Shown here piece after piece: positions 15,661-23,930 of a DNA stretch of 64,000 nt (position 1 is the stretch's first letter; each line of letters starts with the position of its first letter). The stretch covers positions 37,934-101,933 of the forward strand of contig JAZRIW010000004.1 in assembly GCA_045645505.1 (NCBI GenBank), in the 5' to 3' direction. This DNA is from Fumia sp045645505 (GTDB taxonomy: Bacteria > Bacillota > Clostridia > Oscillospirales > Ruminococcaceae). The notes under the pieces were generated by a model. It ran no database searches and was not told the DNA's origin. It saw only the letters and a program-made list of their open reading frames with translations. A program made the position numbers and the translations under genes.

Positions 15661-16980
15661 TTACTTTCTTTTTAATCTTGCTATGAAAAATCCGTCAAAA
15701 TCTCCCAATAACGGCGACAAGGTAATTTTTTTCACACCGCCTGAAACTATATTATCAAATAAAGGCGGTAAAGAATCTTCCTCAAAATCAGGATTATTCT
15801 CTAAAAATTCTTTTATAATCTCTTCATTTTCAGCTTTATTTAAAGCGCAGGTGGAATACAAAAGCACTCCGCCCTTTTTAAGATATTTAGCTCCGTTATT
15901 TATTATCGAAAGCTGAATATCCTTTAAAGCTTTTATCTCATCATAAGTTTTATACTTGATTTCAGGCTTTCTTCCTATAATTCCAAGCCCCGAGCAAGGC
16001 ACATCACAAAGCACTCTGTCGGCACCCGAAAACTTTTCATTGAATACGGTAGCATCGCCTTTAAGCGCTGTAACAGAATTAAAACAAAGCCTTTTTGCAC
16101 CATCTTCAATAAGCTTTACTCTGTGACTGTGAAGGTCAAAGGAAAAAATCTTTGCCTTGTCGTTTGTAAGCTGTGCCAGAGTAAAACTTTTAGAACCGGG
16201 GGCAGCACAAAGGTCTAAAACAGTTTCCCCCTCTTTTGGCTCCAAAGCGTGAGCACAAAGCTGTGAAGACAAATCCTGCACGTAGAAATACCCTTTAAAA
16301 AATCCGTAAAGCTTTCTTATATCGCCTGAATTGGTTACAGTTATCGCATCAGGCACAAATTCGTGCTTTTTAGCCTTTACCCCCGTTTTTAAAAACTCGT
16401 TTAAAAGCTCATCTGAACTGATTTTTTTAGTATTTACCCTTATATTCAAAGGCTTTTCGCCGATAAAACTCTCAGAAAGTGACAAAGCAGTCTCAAAATC
16501 ATAATCTTTTTCCCACATTTTTAAAATCCATGAGGGGATAGAAAACTCTATCTCTGCTTTTTTGTATTTATCACCTTGAGGTAATAAAATTTTCTTGCCG
16601 TTTCGTAAAAAACTGCGTAAAACTCCGTTTACAAACCCCGAAGCACTTTTCTTTTTAGAGTTTTTTATAAGATTGACACTTTCATTGATTGCCGCAGAAT
16701 CAGGCACACTTTCCATATAACAAAGCTGATAAATACCCATTTCAAGTGCCGCTATTACCTCGGCGTCAAGCTTATTTATCTTTTTTAAAGAAAGCATTTC
16801 AATCTGATAATCAAGTGTCAGTTTTCTCTCAAGCACCCCGTAAAAAAGTCTTGAAGCAAACTGTTTTTCCTTTATATCAAGCTTATTTTCCCTTAACAAT
16901 GCATCAAGCACCAAGTTGGAATAGCTTTTATTCTTAATTGTCTTTAAAATTGCCTCAAAGGCAAGTTTTCTCGCTGTCAT
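15661..16980 (-). CDS. rsmB: 16S rRNA m5C967 methyltransferase RsmB
   Basis: A 439-residue protein. The N-terminal NusB-like helical domain (residues 1-130) is followed by a Rossmann methyltransferase with DLCAAPGSKSFTLAQL and the two catalytic cysteines in CDVPCSGLG and YSTCALN. It makes m5C in 16S rRNA. It overlaps yugP by 4 bases (ATGA) and precedes rlmN by 13. Confidence 0.94.
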   Translation of the reverse strand: MTARKLAFEAILKTIKNKSYSNLVLDALLRENKLDIKEKQFASRLFYGVLERKLTLDYQIEMLSLKKINKLDAEVIAALEMGIYQLCYMESVPDSAAINESVNLIKNSKKKSASGFVNGVLRSFLRNGKKILLPQGDKYKKAEIEFSIPSWILKMWEKDYDFETALSLSESFIGEKPLNIRVNTKKISSDELLNEFLKTGVKAKKHEFVPDAITVTNSGDIRKLYGFFKGYFYVQDLSSQLCAHALEPKEGETVLDLCAAPGSKSFTLAQLTNDKAKIFSFDLHSHRVKLIEDGAKRLCFNSVTALKGDATVFNEKFSGADRVLCDVPCSGLGIIGRKPEIKYKTYDEIKALKDIQLSIINNGAKYLKKGGVLLYSTCALNKAENEEIIKEFLENNPDFEEDSLPPLFDNIVSGGVKKITLSPLLGDFDGFFIARLKRK

Positions 16981-17663
16981 CTGTTATTCCTGTTCCTTAA
17001 AGCTAAAAGTCTTAAAAGGTTTGCCACAGCCACAATAAGTGCCGCCACATAAGTCATCGCCGCCGCAGACAAAACTCTTTTTGCACCCACAAGCTCATCG
17101 TCATCTAAAATATTGTCATCTCTTAAAGTTTTTACAGCTCTTTTACTCGCGTTAAACTCAACCGGCAATGTTACAAGCTGAAATAAAACCACTGCACAGA
17201 AAAGTAAAATTCCAAAATCCACAAGTGCACTAAATCCAAACGCAAGTCCTAAAAAAGCAAGCGGAAATGCAAGAAAAGAACCTATCCTTGTAACGGGGAT
17301 AATTGCCATTCGCACTTTTATCGGAAAATATCCTACATTGTGCTGTACCGCGTGTCCCACCTCGTGAGCCGCAACCCCCAAAGCACCGACAGAAGTAGAA
17401 TTATAGGTACTGTCAGAAAGTCTTATAATCTTTTTAACGGGGTCATAATGGTCAGTTAATTCCCCACCAACTCTTTCAATTTTAATATCTGAAAGTCCGT
17501 TTGCATCTAAAATTGAACGTGCAATCATAGCACCGGTGTAACCTTTTCTGTTAAAAACCGAGTTATATTTTTTAAAAGTAGAAGTAACCTTAGCTTGCGC
17601 TATCAAAGTGATTATAAGTGCAGGTACTACCAGTAAAAGATAATAACTATCATAATAAAACAT
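16977..17663 (-). CDS. yugP: Membrane zinc metallopeptidase (YugP family)
   Basis: 228 residues from ATG 17663 (AGGAGA site 6 bases upstream; an extension to 17690 overlaps fmt without a site). It has an N-terminal transmembrane helix, the zinc motif AAHEVGHAVQH near residue 100, and further hydrophobic helices at about 120-170 and 200-222. The YugP / neutral zinc metallopeptidase_2 family has no settled substrate. Its position between fmt and rsmB is conserved in Clostridia. Confidence 0.88.
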   Translation of the reverse strand: MFYYDSYYLLLVVPALIITLIAQAKVTSTFKKYNSVFNRKGYTGAMIARSILDANGLSDIKIERVGGELTDHYDPVKKIIRLSDSTYNSTSVGALGVAAHEVGHAVQHNVGYFPIKVRMAIIPVTRIGSFLAFPLAFLGLAFGFSALVDFGILLFCAVVLFQLVTLPVEFNASKRAVKTLRDDNILDDDELVGAKRVLSAAAMTYVAALIVAVANLLRLLALRNRNNR

Positions 17664-17673
17664 TTTATATCTC

Positions 17674-18591
17674 CTATCTAAAAATCTCACCCATTTTAAG
17701 ACTCTTTCCTCTTAAAAAGTCCTCTGCAGGCATTTTTTTGGAGCCTTCGTACTGAACAGTAATTGCCTTTATAGCCTTATCACCACAAGCGATTACAAAA
17801 TGTTTATCGTCTAAAAGCTCACCGGGAGCTCCTTTTTTATCAACAATCTCACTTTTATAAATCTTAAGACGCATACCGTTATAAAAAGTATGAGCACAAG
17901 GCCACGAAGAAAGCCCCCTGATGAGATTATGCACTTCTTTTGCAGATTTATTAAAATCAATAAGCGACATTTCTTTTGAAAGCATCGGTGCATGGGTGGA
18001 AAGTGAGTCGTCTTGCTTTATCGGAGTAATCTCTCCCTTATAAAGCTTATTAACGGTTGAAACAATAAGCTCAGCTCCTAATAAAGAAAGTCTGTCGTGA
18101 AGTTCGTCAGCTGTCTCATTTTCACCGATTAAAATGGACTTTTTCTCAAGTATATCACCCGTATCTATGCCCTCTGCCATATACATAGTGGTAACTCCGG
18201 TTTCGGTTTCACCGTTTAAAATACTCCACTGAATAGGTCCTGCACCTCTGTATTTAGGAAGTAACGATGCGTGAACATTTACACATCCGTACTTTGGCAA
18301 ATCGAGAATTTTTTTCGGTAAAATCTTTCCGTAAGCCACAACCACAAAAATCTCAGCTTCAAAGCTTTCTAAAAGCTTTAACACCTCTTCATCTTTTAAG
18401 GTAGTCGGCTGAAAAACGGGGATTTCATTTTGTAAAGCTAATTCCTTTACAGGTGGCGGGGTAAGCTTATAGCCTCTTCCTTTAGGCTTATCAGGCTGAG
18501 TAAACACCGCTTTTATCTCGTGTCCGTCATCAATCAAAGCTTCAAGACACGGTACCGCAAAATCAGGTGTCCCCATAAAAACAATCTTCAT
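17674..18591 (-). CDS. fmt: Methionyl-tRNA formyltransferase
   Basis: 305 residues. The N-terminal formyl-transferase domain has VNVHASLLPKYRGAGPIQW (catalytic Asn/His) and GIDTGDIL (catalytic Asp); a C-terminal OB domain spans about 205-300. It formylates initiator Met-tRNA with 10-formyl-THF. Its start overlaps the def stop by one base (TAATG), pairing the enzymes that add and remove the formyl group. Confidence 0.95.
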   Translation of the reverse strand: MKIVFMGTPDFAVPCLEALIDDGHEIKAVFTQPDKPKGRGYKLTPPPVKELALQNEIPVFQPTTLKDEEVLKLLESFEAEIFVVVAYGKILPKKILDLPKYGCVNVHASLLPKYRGAGPIQWSILNGETETGVTTMYMAEGIDTGDILEKKSILIGENETADELHDRLSLLGAELIVSTVNKLYKGEITPIKQDDSLSTHAPMLSKEMSLIDFNKSAKEVHNLIRGLSSWPCAHTFYNGMRLKIYKSEIVDKKGAPGELLDDKHFVIACGDKAIKAITVQYEGSKKMPAEDFLRGKSLKMGEIFR

Positions 18592-19082
18592 TAAACTTCC
18601 CTCTTTCTCACAGTAACCTTTTTTCTGACAGGAGGCTCAGAAACTTCCTCTGCCCTGTCTTTAAAAATTATACCGTCCAAATGGTCAATCTCGTGACAAA
18701 ATGCCCTTGCTAAAAGTTCTGTTCCCTTTTTAGTAAATTCCTTGCCGTTTCTGTCAAAAGCACGTACCGTTACTTCAAAAGGACGCTTTACAATCGCATA
18801 TTCCTTAGGACACGAAAGACAGCCCTCCGAGCCCTCCTGAACTCCCGATGTTTTTATAATCTCAGGGTTAATAAGCTCGATAATTCCGTCTCCGACATCA
18901 ATTACGACCACTCTTTTTAAAATTCCCACCTGAACAGCCGCAAGTCCTACACCCTCGTATTTATACATAGTCTCTGCCATATCATCAAGAAGCAGATGAA
19001 GTTTTTCGTCAAATTTATCAACAACTCTTGACTTCTTTCTCAAAGTCAGATCTTCTTCGGTAATAACGTTTCTGAGTGCCAT
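18591..19082 (-). CDS. def: Peptide deformylase
   Basis: 163 residues with the three PDF motifs: GVGLAAVQVG, EGCLSCP (metal Cys) and CHEIDHLDG (HEXXH metal site). It removes N-formyl groups from nascent proteins. The middle motif has Cys where most have Val or Phe (EGCLSxP), a tolerated variant. AAGGGGG lies 8 bases upstream. It sits between priA and fmt. Confidence 0.95.
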   Translation of the reverse strand: MALRNVITEEDLTLRKKSRVVDKFDEKLHLLLDDMAETMYKYEGVGLAAVQVGILKRVVVIDVGDGIIELINPEIIKTSGVQEGSEGCLSCPKEYAIVKRPFEVTVRAFDRNGKEFTKKGTELLARAFCHEIDHLDGIIFKDRAEEVSEPPVRKKVTVRKREV

Positions 19083-19097
19083 AATATTTCCCCCTTA

Positions 19098-21530
19098 CTA
19101 AATAAAATCAGAATTAAAATCTATAGTAAAAGTGTTCCCGTTAAAAATCTTATTTTTGTGTGCTTTTGCCACCGCTTTTCTTATAAGATTGCGGTATTTA
19201 TGATTATTTTTGCATTTTAAAATAATGCGGTATCTGTATTTCCCGTTTAAACGGAAAATTCCTGCCTCCGTCACATTAAAAAGCACAACGGGTAGCTTTT
19301 CATCATTTTCCAGAATACAATTTTTGAGTATAGTGTGAAAATTATCGGCAGATTTTTTAACCTTTGATTGATTTTCACCTGAAAACGTCACAGCCATCAA
19401 ATCGCAAAACGGAGGCTGAAGTGACGCTTTCCTCAAGGTAATTTCCTCGTTATAAAAAGCCTCGTAATCCTGCCTTGAAGCCGCCTCGATTACAGGGTGC
19501 GAGGGCGAAACAGTCTGAATATACGCTCTTCCCTTTTTCTCGTAGCGACCACTTCTGCCGACAACCTGCGTTATAAGCGAAAAAGTTTTTTCACCACTTT
19601 TATAGTCATTTGAATAAAGATATTTATCGGCATTCAAAACACCGACCAGAGTGACATTCGGGAAATTAAGCCCCTTTGCCACCATCTGTGTACCTATCAT
19701 AATATCGTACTCGCCATTTTCAAACTGAGAAAATTTTTCCTCATAAGCATAGCGTGAATAGGTTGTATCGGTATCCATACGCAAAATTTTTGCGTCTTTA
19801 ATCTTTTCTTTTATAATATCCTCAATTTTCTGGGTTCCCTCGCCCATAAGCTTTATATGCTTAGAGCCACAACTGCAAGGTGCCGAAAGCTTCTGAGAAT
19901 GTCCGCAGTAATGGCACATAAAATATCCGTTTGCCTTATGATAGGTAAGCGAAATACTGCAATTAGGGCATTTTAACACCTCACCGCAATCAATACAAAC
20001 CCCAAAATTTGAGTGTCCGCGTCTGTTGATTAAAATAATCGACTGTTCTTTTCTTAAAAAATTTGAAAGCAAAGCCTCGGAAAGCTCATCACTCAAAGGC
20101 GAAAAATTATAGTTTTGCTCTTCAAGTTTCATATCGGTAACTATAACCTCAGGAAGTGTTGCAGTGCCAAAACGTTCATTTAAGGTAAATAAACTATATC
20201 GCCCCATTTTCGCGTAGTAGTAACTCTCAAGGCTTGGAGTTGCTGATGCCATAAGCAGTAAAGCATTATGCTTTACACACCTGAATTTCGCAATATCCCT
20301 CGCATGATAGCGTGGGGTCATATCGGACTTATAAGAGTGTTCACCCTCTTCGTCCATAATGATAAGACCTAAGTTTTTAAGGGGTGCAAAAACACTGCTT
20401 CTCGTACCGATAACAATTTTTGCTTCACCCTTTTTAATTCTCTTATATTCATCAAGCCTTTCACCCAAAGAAAGTCCCGAATGAATAACCGCCACATCAT
20501 TTCCGAAATACCCCGTAAACTTTCTTAACATCTGCGGAGTAAGAGAAATTTCAGGCACAAGCATAATTACCTGCTTATTATCCTTTAACACCGATTTTAT
20601 AAGCTCAATAAACACCTGAGTTTTCCCCGAACCCGTTACGCCAAAAAGCAAAGCTCCATTGGGTTTTCCCTCTTTATAGAGGTTTAAAATCCCATCATAA
20701 GCTTTTTTCTGTTCAGGAGAAAGAGAAAAATCCTCATATTTATCGGCATTTTTAGTAATATCGGGAGTTCTTAAAACCTCGCGGTAATAGTATTCAATAA
20801 CCCCTTTTTTATAAAGAGCTTTTATAACCGCAGTTGTAACCCCTGCGTGATAGCAGACTTCCTTTTCGTCTGCCCCTCCGACAAGAGATAAAAGATCAGT
20901 AACCTCACGTTGTTTATCGGTAAGCTTAAAATCGCTTAAATCTATCCCCTCTTTAAGGTTTATCGCCTTTTTATTTTTATCCATAACTTTTCTTGAGAGG
21001 ATATTTTCTTTTTTAAGATAACCTTTATCTGAAAGGTTATCAGCAATTTTTTTATTTTTACTTCCGTCTTTTCCCCTAAAAATCAAATCAGGGTTTGAGT
21101 TTTCATCGCAAAGCTTTCTGATAAGTTCCTTTTCAGTTTCCGAAAGAGAATCATCACTTTCTTTTATAACAGAATAGACTTCTCTGTTAGAATAAGAAAG
21201 CCCAACGGGCAAAATCGAACGAATTGCATCATAATAACTGCAAAAAGTCGTATCCGCCATATATGAAATAAGCTCAAATTGTTCTTCATTTAAAATAGGC
21301 TCATCATCTAAAACCGCCTCTATTGATTTTAAAACAACATCGTTTAAAGGTTTATCTTCAGATACATCAAAAACCATTCCCTGCACAAGCTTATTTCCAC
21401 GTCCGTAAGGTACTAAAACCCTCATTCCTCTTTTGAGGCTTTTTGAAAACTCAAAAGGCACTTTATAGCTAAAAAGAGTATCAAAGTGAAAAAGTGCAGA
21501 CTCCACCGCAACCAAAGCAATAAGTTCCAC
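19098..21530 (-). CDS. priA: Primosomal protein N' (replication-restart helicase PriA)
   Basis: 810 residues. The DNA-binding N-terminus (residues 1-110) is followed by helicase motifs: GVTGSGKTQVF (Walker A), the DEEG Walker B and RYHARDIAKFR. A zinc cluster of cysteine pairs (CIDCGEVLKCPNC and MCHYCGHSQ, near 540-580) and the second RecA-like domain (QVVGRSGRY) follow. PriA reloads the replisome at stalled forks. The start is GTG at 21530-21528 with a strong GGAGGGG site. It lies between rpoZ and def. Confidence 0.94.
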   Translation of the reverse strand: MELIALVAVESALFHFDTLFSYKVPFEFSKSLKRGMRVLVPYGRGNKLVQGMVFDVSEDKPLNDVVLKSIEAVLDDEPILNEEQFELISYMADTTFCSYYDAIRSILPVGLSYSNREVYSVIKESDDSLSETEKELIRKLCDENSNPDLIFRGKDGSKNKKIADNLSDKGYLKKENILSRKVMDKNKKAINLKEGIDLSDFKLTDKQREVTDLLSLVGGADEKEVCYHAGVTTAVIKALYKKGVIEYYYREVLRTPDITKNADKYEDFSLSPEQKKAYDGILNLYKEGKPNGALLFGVTGSGKTQVFIELIKSVLKDNKQVIMLVPEISLTPQMLRKFTGYFGNDVAVIHSGLSLGERLDEYKRIKKGEAKIVIGTRSSVFAPLKNLGLIIMDEEGEHSYKSDMTPRYHARDIAKFRCVKHNALLLMASATPSLESYYYAKMGRYSLFTLNERFGTATLPEVIVTDMKLEEQNYNFSPLSDELSEALLSNFLRKEQSIILINRRGHSNFGVCIDCGEVLKCPNCSISLTYHKANGYFMCHYCGHSQKLSAPCSCGSKHIKLMGEGTQKIEDIIKEKIKDAKILRMDTDTTYSRYAYEEKFSQFENGEYDIMIGTQMVAKGLNFPNVTLVGVLNADKYLYSNDYKSGEKTFSLITQVVGRSGRYEKKGRAYIQTVSPSHPVIEAASRQDYEAFYNEEITLRKASLQPPFCDLMAVTFSGENQSKVKKSADNFHTILKNCILENDEKLPVVLFNVTEAGIFRLNGKYRYRIILKCKNNHKYRNLIRKAVAKAHKNKIFNGNTFTIDFNSDFI

Positions 21531-21561
21531 TCTGTCCCCTCCTTAACTAAAATAAGAAAAA

Positions 21562-21822
21562 TTAATCCTCATCAAGCTCCATTGAATTTGCGTGACTTAA
21601 TCTGCGGTCATAAATAACGCCAATTTCTTCACTTTCAACAAGTTTGCATTTACCTTTTGCGAAATCATCAACCGCAAGTTTTACAGGCTTTTCAATTAAA
21701 ATATCACCATTTTCATCAGCAGCCTGCGCTATTTCACGAGCGCGTTTTGCCACACCTATAACTAAGGAATAATAACTTTGGCCGGGTTTTAAAAGCTCCG
21801 GAACTGAAGGTCTATACATCAT
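21562..21822 (-). CDS. rpoZ: RNA polymerase omega subunit
   Basis: 86 residues beginning MMYRPSVPELLKPGQSYYSL. The region VIGVAKRAREIAQAAD is the omega-subunit core, and KPVKLAVDDFAKGK follows. The start is ATG 21822 (or 21819), with GGAG 9 bases upstream, overlapping the end of gmk by 11 bases. Omega stabilises beta' during RNA polymerase assembly. Confidence 0.9.
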   Translation of the reverse strand: MMYRPSVPELLKPGQSYYSLVIGVAKRAREIAQAADENGDILIEKPVKLAVDDFAKGKCKLVESEEIGVIYDRRLSHANSMELDED

Positions 21823-22423
21823 AATCAAGCACTCCTTTAATAATTTCTGTATTTAAATTTGTTTTAAACTGTTGTGAGCGGATTACCGCATCTAAATCCT
21901 TTGCCGCCTCTAAAACTTCATTATTTACAATAACATAATCGTATTTATCGGCGTATTTCATTTCCTCTTTTGCCTTTGAAAGGCGTTTTTCAATAGTTTT
22001 TTCATCTTCGGTCTGACGGTTTGTAAGACGATTTCGAAGTTCCTCAAGACTCGGTGGCAATATAAAAATCATCACCGCATCGGGACAGCATTCTTTAACC
22101 TGCAACGCACCCTGAACTTCGATTTCCAGAATAACGTTAAACCCGTCATTAAGCTTTTCAAAAACCTTATCCTTCGGTGTACCGTAATAGTTATCACAAT
22201 ATGAAGCATATTCAAGCATACCGTCGTTTTTTATCTTTTCTTCAAATTCTTCTTTGGTGATATAATAATAACTTATATCAGGAATCTCCCCGGGTCTTTT
22301 TTCACGGGTTGTAGCGGAAACGGATAAAAACACATTATCCTTATCCTTCATATACTCATTAAGAACAGTGCCTTTTCCACACCCCGACGGACCGGAAAGT
22401 ACAATCAAACTGCCTTTACTCAT
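21812..22423 (-). CDS. gmk: Guanylate kinase
   Basis: 203 residues from ATG 22423 (AGGAGAG site). The P-loop GPSGCGKGTVL is at residues 10-20, and SVSATTREKRPGE and EYASYCDNYYGTPK are GMP-binding signatures. It converts GMP to GDP. The long upstream reading to 22555 runs inside remA in another frame and is not real. It overlaps remA by 8 bases and rpoZ by 11. Confidence 0.94.
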   Translation of the reverse strand: MSKGSLIVLSGPSGCGKGTVLNEYMKDKDNVFLSVSATTREKRPGEIPDISYYYITKEEFEEKIKNDGMLEYASYCDNYYGTPKDKVFEKLNDGFNVILEIEVQGALQVKECCPDAVMIFILPPSLEELRNRLTNRQTEDEKTIEKRLSKAKEEMKYADKYDYVIVNNEVLEAAKDLDAVIRSQQFKTNLNTEIIKGVLDYDV

Positions 22424-22679
22424 CAATACTCTCCTCTTCATCGTTAGAGTGGACAAATCTGTTTGCAACCGTTTCAGGCTGAATTGAAGAAAGCACAGTA
22501 TGTCCGCTGTCCATGATAATAACTGCACGGGTTCTTCTTCCGTAAGTAGCATCAATTAAAAGTCCCTTGTCCCTCGCCTCCTGAACTATTCTTTTAATAG
22601 GTGCAGATTCGGGACTTACAATAGTGATTATCCTGCTTGCTGAAACCATATTTCCGTATCCGATATTTATAAGTTTCAT
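22416..22679 (-). CDS. remA: RemA family DNA-binding regulator (DUF370)
   Basis: An 87-residue protein starting MKLINIGYGNMVSASRIITI; the stretch TYGRRTRAVIIMDSGHTVLS is diagnostic for DUF370. In Bacillus RemA activates biofilm-matrix operons and wraps DNA as an oligomeric ring. In Clostridia it is always next to yicC and gmk, as here. AGGAGG lies 10 bases upstream. Confidence 0.93.
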   Translation of the reverse strand: MKLINIGYGNMVSASRIITIVSPESAPIKRIVQEARDKGLLIDATYGRRTRAVIIMDSGHTVLSSIQPETVANRFVHSNDEEESIDE

Positions 22680-22693
22680 TTTACTGTACCTCC

Positions 22694-23572
22694 TTATTCG
22701 ATATTCTGAATTTGCTCACGTATTTTTTCAATTTCGGCTTTCATATCCACAACCATACGTGCAATAGCAATATCCTGAGATTTGGAGCCTATAGTATTTA
22801 CTTCCCTGTTCATCTCCTGTACTAAGAAATCAAGCTTTCTTCCCACAGGCTCATCGGTGGATAAAAGCTCACTGAGCTGATGTAAATGGCTTCTTAAACG
22901 AACAGTTTCTTCGTCAACCGCAACCTTGTCAGCAAAAATTCCGGCCTCTGTAACGAGTCTTGACTCCTCTACGTTTTTATCCTCAAGAAGTTCTTTAATC
23001 TTCTGATAAAGTCTTTCGTAATATTCACCCTTAAGCATAGGAGAACGCTTTTCAATCTCAGAAAGCATATTTTCGATTGAAGTTCTGCGACCAAGAACGT
23101 CATCTTTAAGTTTTTCGCCCTCTTTTTCCTTCATTTCAATGAAAGAAGCAAGTGCCACATCCGCAACCTCAGAGACCTCGTTCCAGAGTTCATCTTCGTT
23201 TACCTCTACCCTTTTAATGGTAAAAATATCAGAAAACCTCATCAAATCAGTAACCTTGATGTTATCTTCCAAAGAAAGCAAAGGAGCAACCTTTCTCAAA
23301 GCGTTTACATAATTTGAAGCCACCGCTTCATTGACTTCCACTTCGACACTCTGGGAGCCTACGCTGTAAACAGACAATAAAACCTCTACTTTTCCTCTTG
23401 AAACCATTTCCTGAACTTTCTGCTTTAACTTATCTTCCAGAAACAAAAAAGCTTTAGGAAGCTTTGCAGACCATTCAAAATAACGGTGGTTAACCGATTT
23501 GATTTCAACGGTAATATCCCATTTTTCAGTTACAGCCTGACCTCGGCCGTAACCGGTCATACTTTTAAGCAT
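22694..23572 (-). CDS. yicC: YicC-family endoribonuclease (YloC)
   Basis: About 292 residues starting MLKSMTGYGRGQ, the family's universal N-terminus. It has the YicC_N domain, DUF1732 at the C-terminus (RLRSHLHQLSELL, GRKLDFLVQEMNREVNTIGSKS) and an acidic coiled middle. YicC proteins are metal-dependent endoribonucleases. An ATG four codons upstream (23584) is also possible, but AAAGG sits only 2-3 bases from it. It is the first gene of the run that ends with mtnN. Confidence 0.88.
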   Translation of the reverse strand: MLKSMTGYGRGQAVTEKWDITVEIKSVNHRYFEWSAKLPKAFLFLEDKLKQKVQEMVSRGKVEVLLSVYSVGSQSVEVEVNEAVASNYVNALRKVAPLLSLEDNIKVTDLMRFSDIFTIKRVEVNEDELWNEVSEVADVALASFIEMKEKEGEKLKDDVLGRRTSIENMLSEIEKRSPMLKGEYYERLYQKIKELLEDKNVEESRLVTEAGIFADKVAVDEETVRLRSHLHQLSELLSTDEPVGRKLDFLVQEMNREVNTIGSKSQDIAIARMVVDMKAEIEKIREQIQNIE

Positions 23573-23721
23573 AGCTTTACACATCGCCTTTCTTAAACTT
23601 TTTTAACAAATCCATTTTAGCAGAATTATCCTTTGAAAAACCATTTTGTTAATTTTTTATTCATAAAGTTAACATTATTTTTACTTTTTCCCGTTTTTTT
23701 GATTTTTTTTGATAAAATCTC

Positions 23722-23750
23722 TTTACAAATACATAAAAATATGGTATTCT
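23722..23750 (+). promoter_or_regulatory. Promoter of the uracil permease leader
   Basis: TTTACA (23722-23727), 17-base spacer, TATTCT (23745-23750). The transcript would start near 23757, leaving a leader of about 175 bases. Confidence 0.65.
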
Positions 23751-23756
23751 CATATA

Positions 23757-23880
23757 AGAAATAAACATCTTTAATAAGCGGTACCGTGATGCCGACAAGA
23801 TGACTCTATATGTAAGCAGGGATTTCTCTGCTGTCTTTTTACGGATCTTGTCGAATAAACGACAAGATTTTTTTATTGGA
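23757..23880 (+). promoter_or_regulatory. Unassigned attenuator / candidate riboswitch before the uracil permease
   Basis: Three arms compete. Arm 1 CGACAAGA (23793-23800) and arm 3 CGACAAGA (23860-23867) are identical octamers, both complementary to arm 2 TCTTGTCG (23846-23853). Arms 2-3 with AATAAA loop and T7 (23868-23874) make a terminator; arms 1-2 make an antiterminator. Arms 1-2 enclose a 45-base domain with an inner stem (GTAA/TTAC) and a 6-bp hairpin (GCAGGG-ATTT-CTCTGC). I do not recognise it as a purine, PRPP, guanidine, TPP or preQ1 aptamer, and the PyrR consensus is absent. Architecture is seen; ligand control is inferred. Confidence 0.7.
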
Positions 23881-23930
23881 ATTTTGGCGTAAGCCTTATT
23901 CATAAAAAAACAACAATAGGAGGAACTCAA

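Noticed and set aside
22424..22555. 44-residue N-terminal extension of guanylate kinase
   Set aside because: It runs through remA in another frame; the P-loop distance and AGGAGAG site fit the start at 22423.
23781..23788. GTACCGTG-like motif in the uraA leader, resembling a T-box core (GGTACCGCG)
   Set aside because: A T-box core should lie just before the terminator's 3' arm and control an amino-acid gene; here it is upstream of the whole switch and the gene is a uracil permease.
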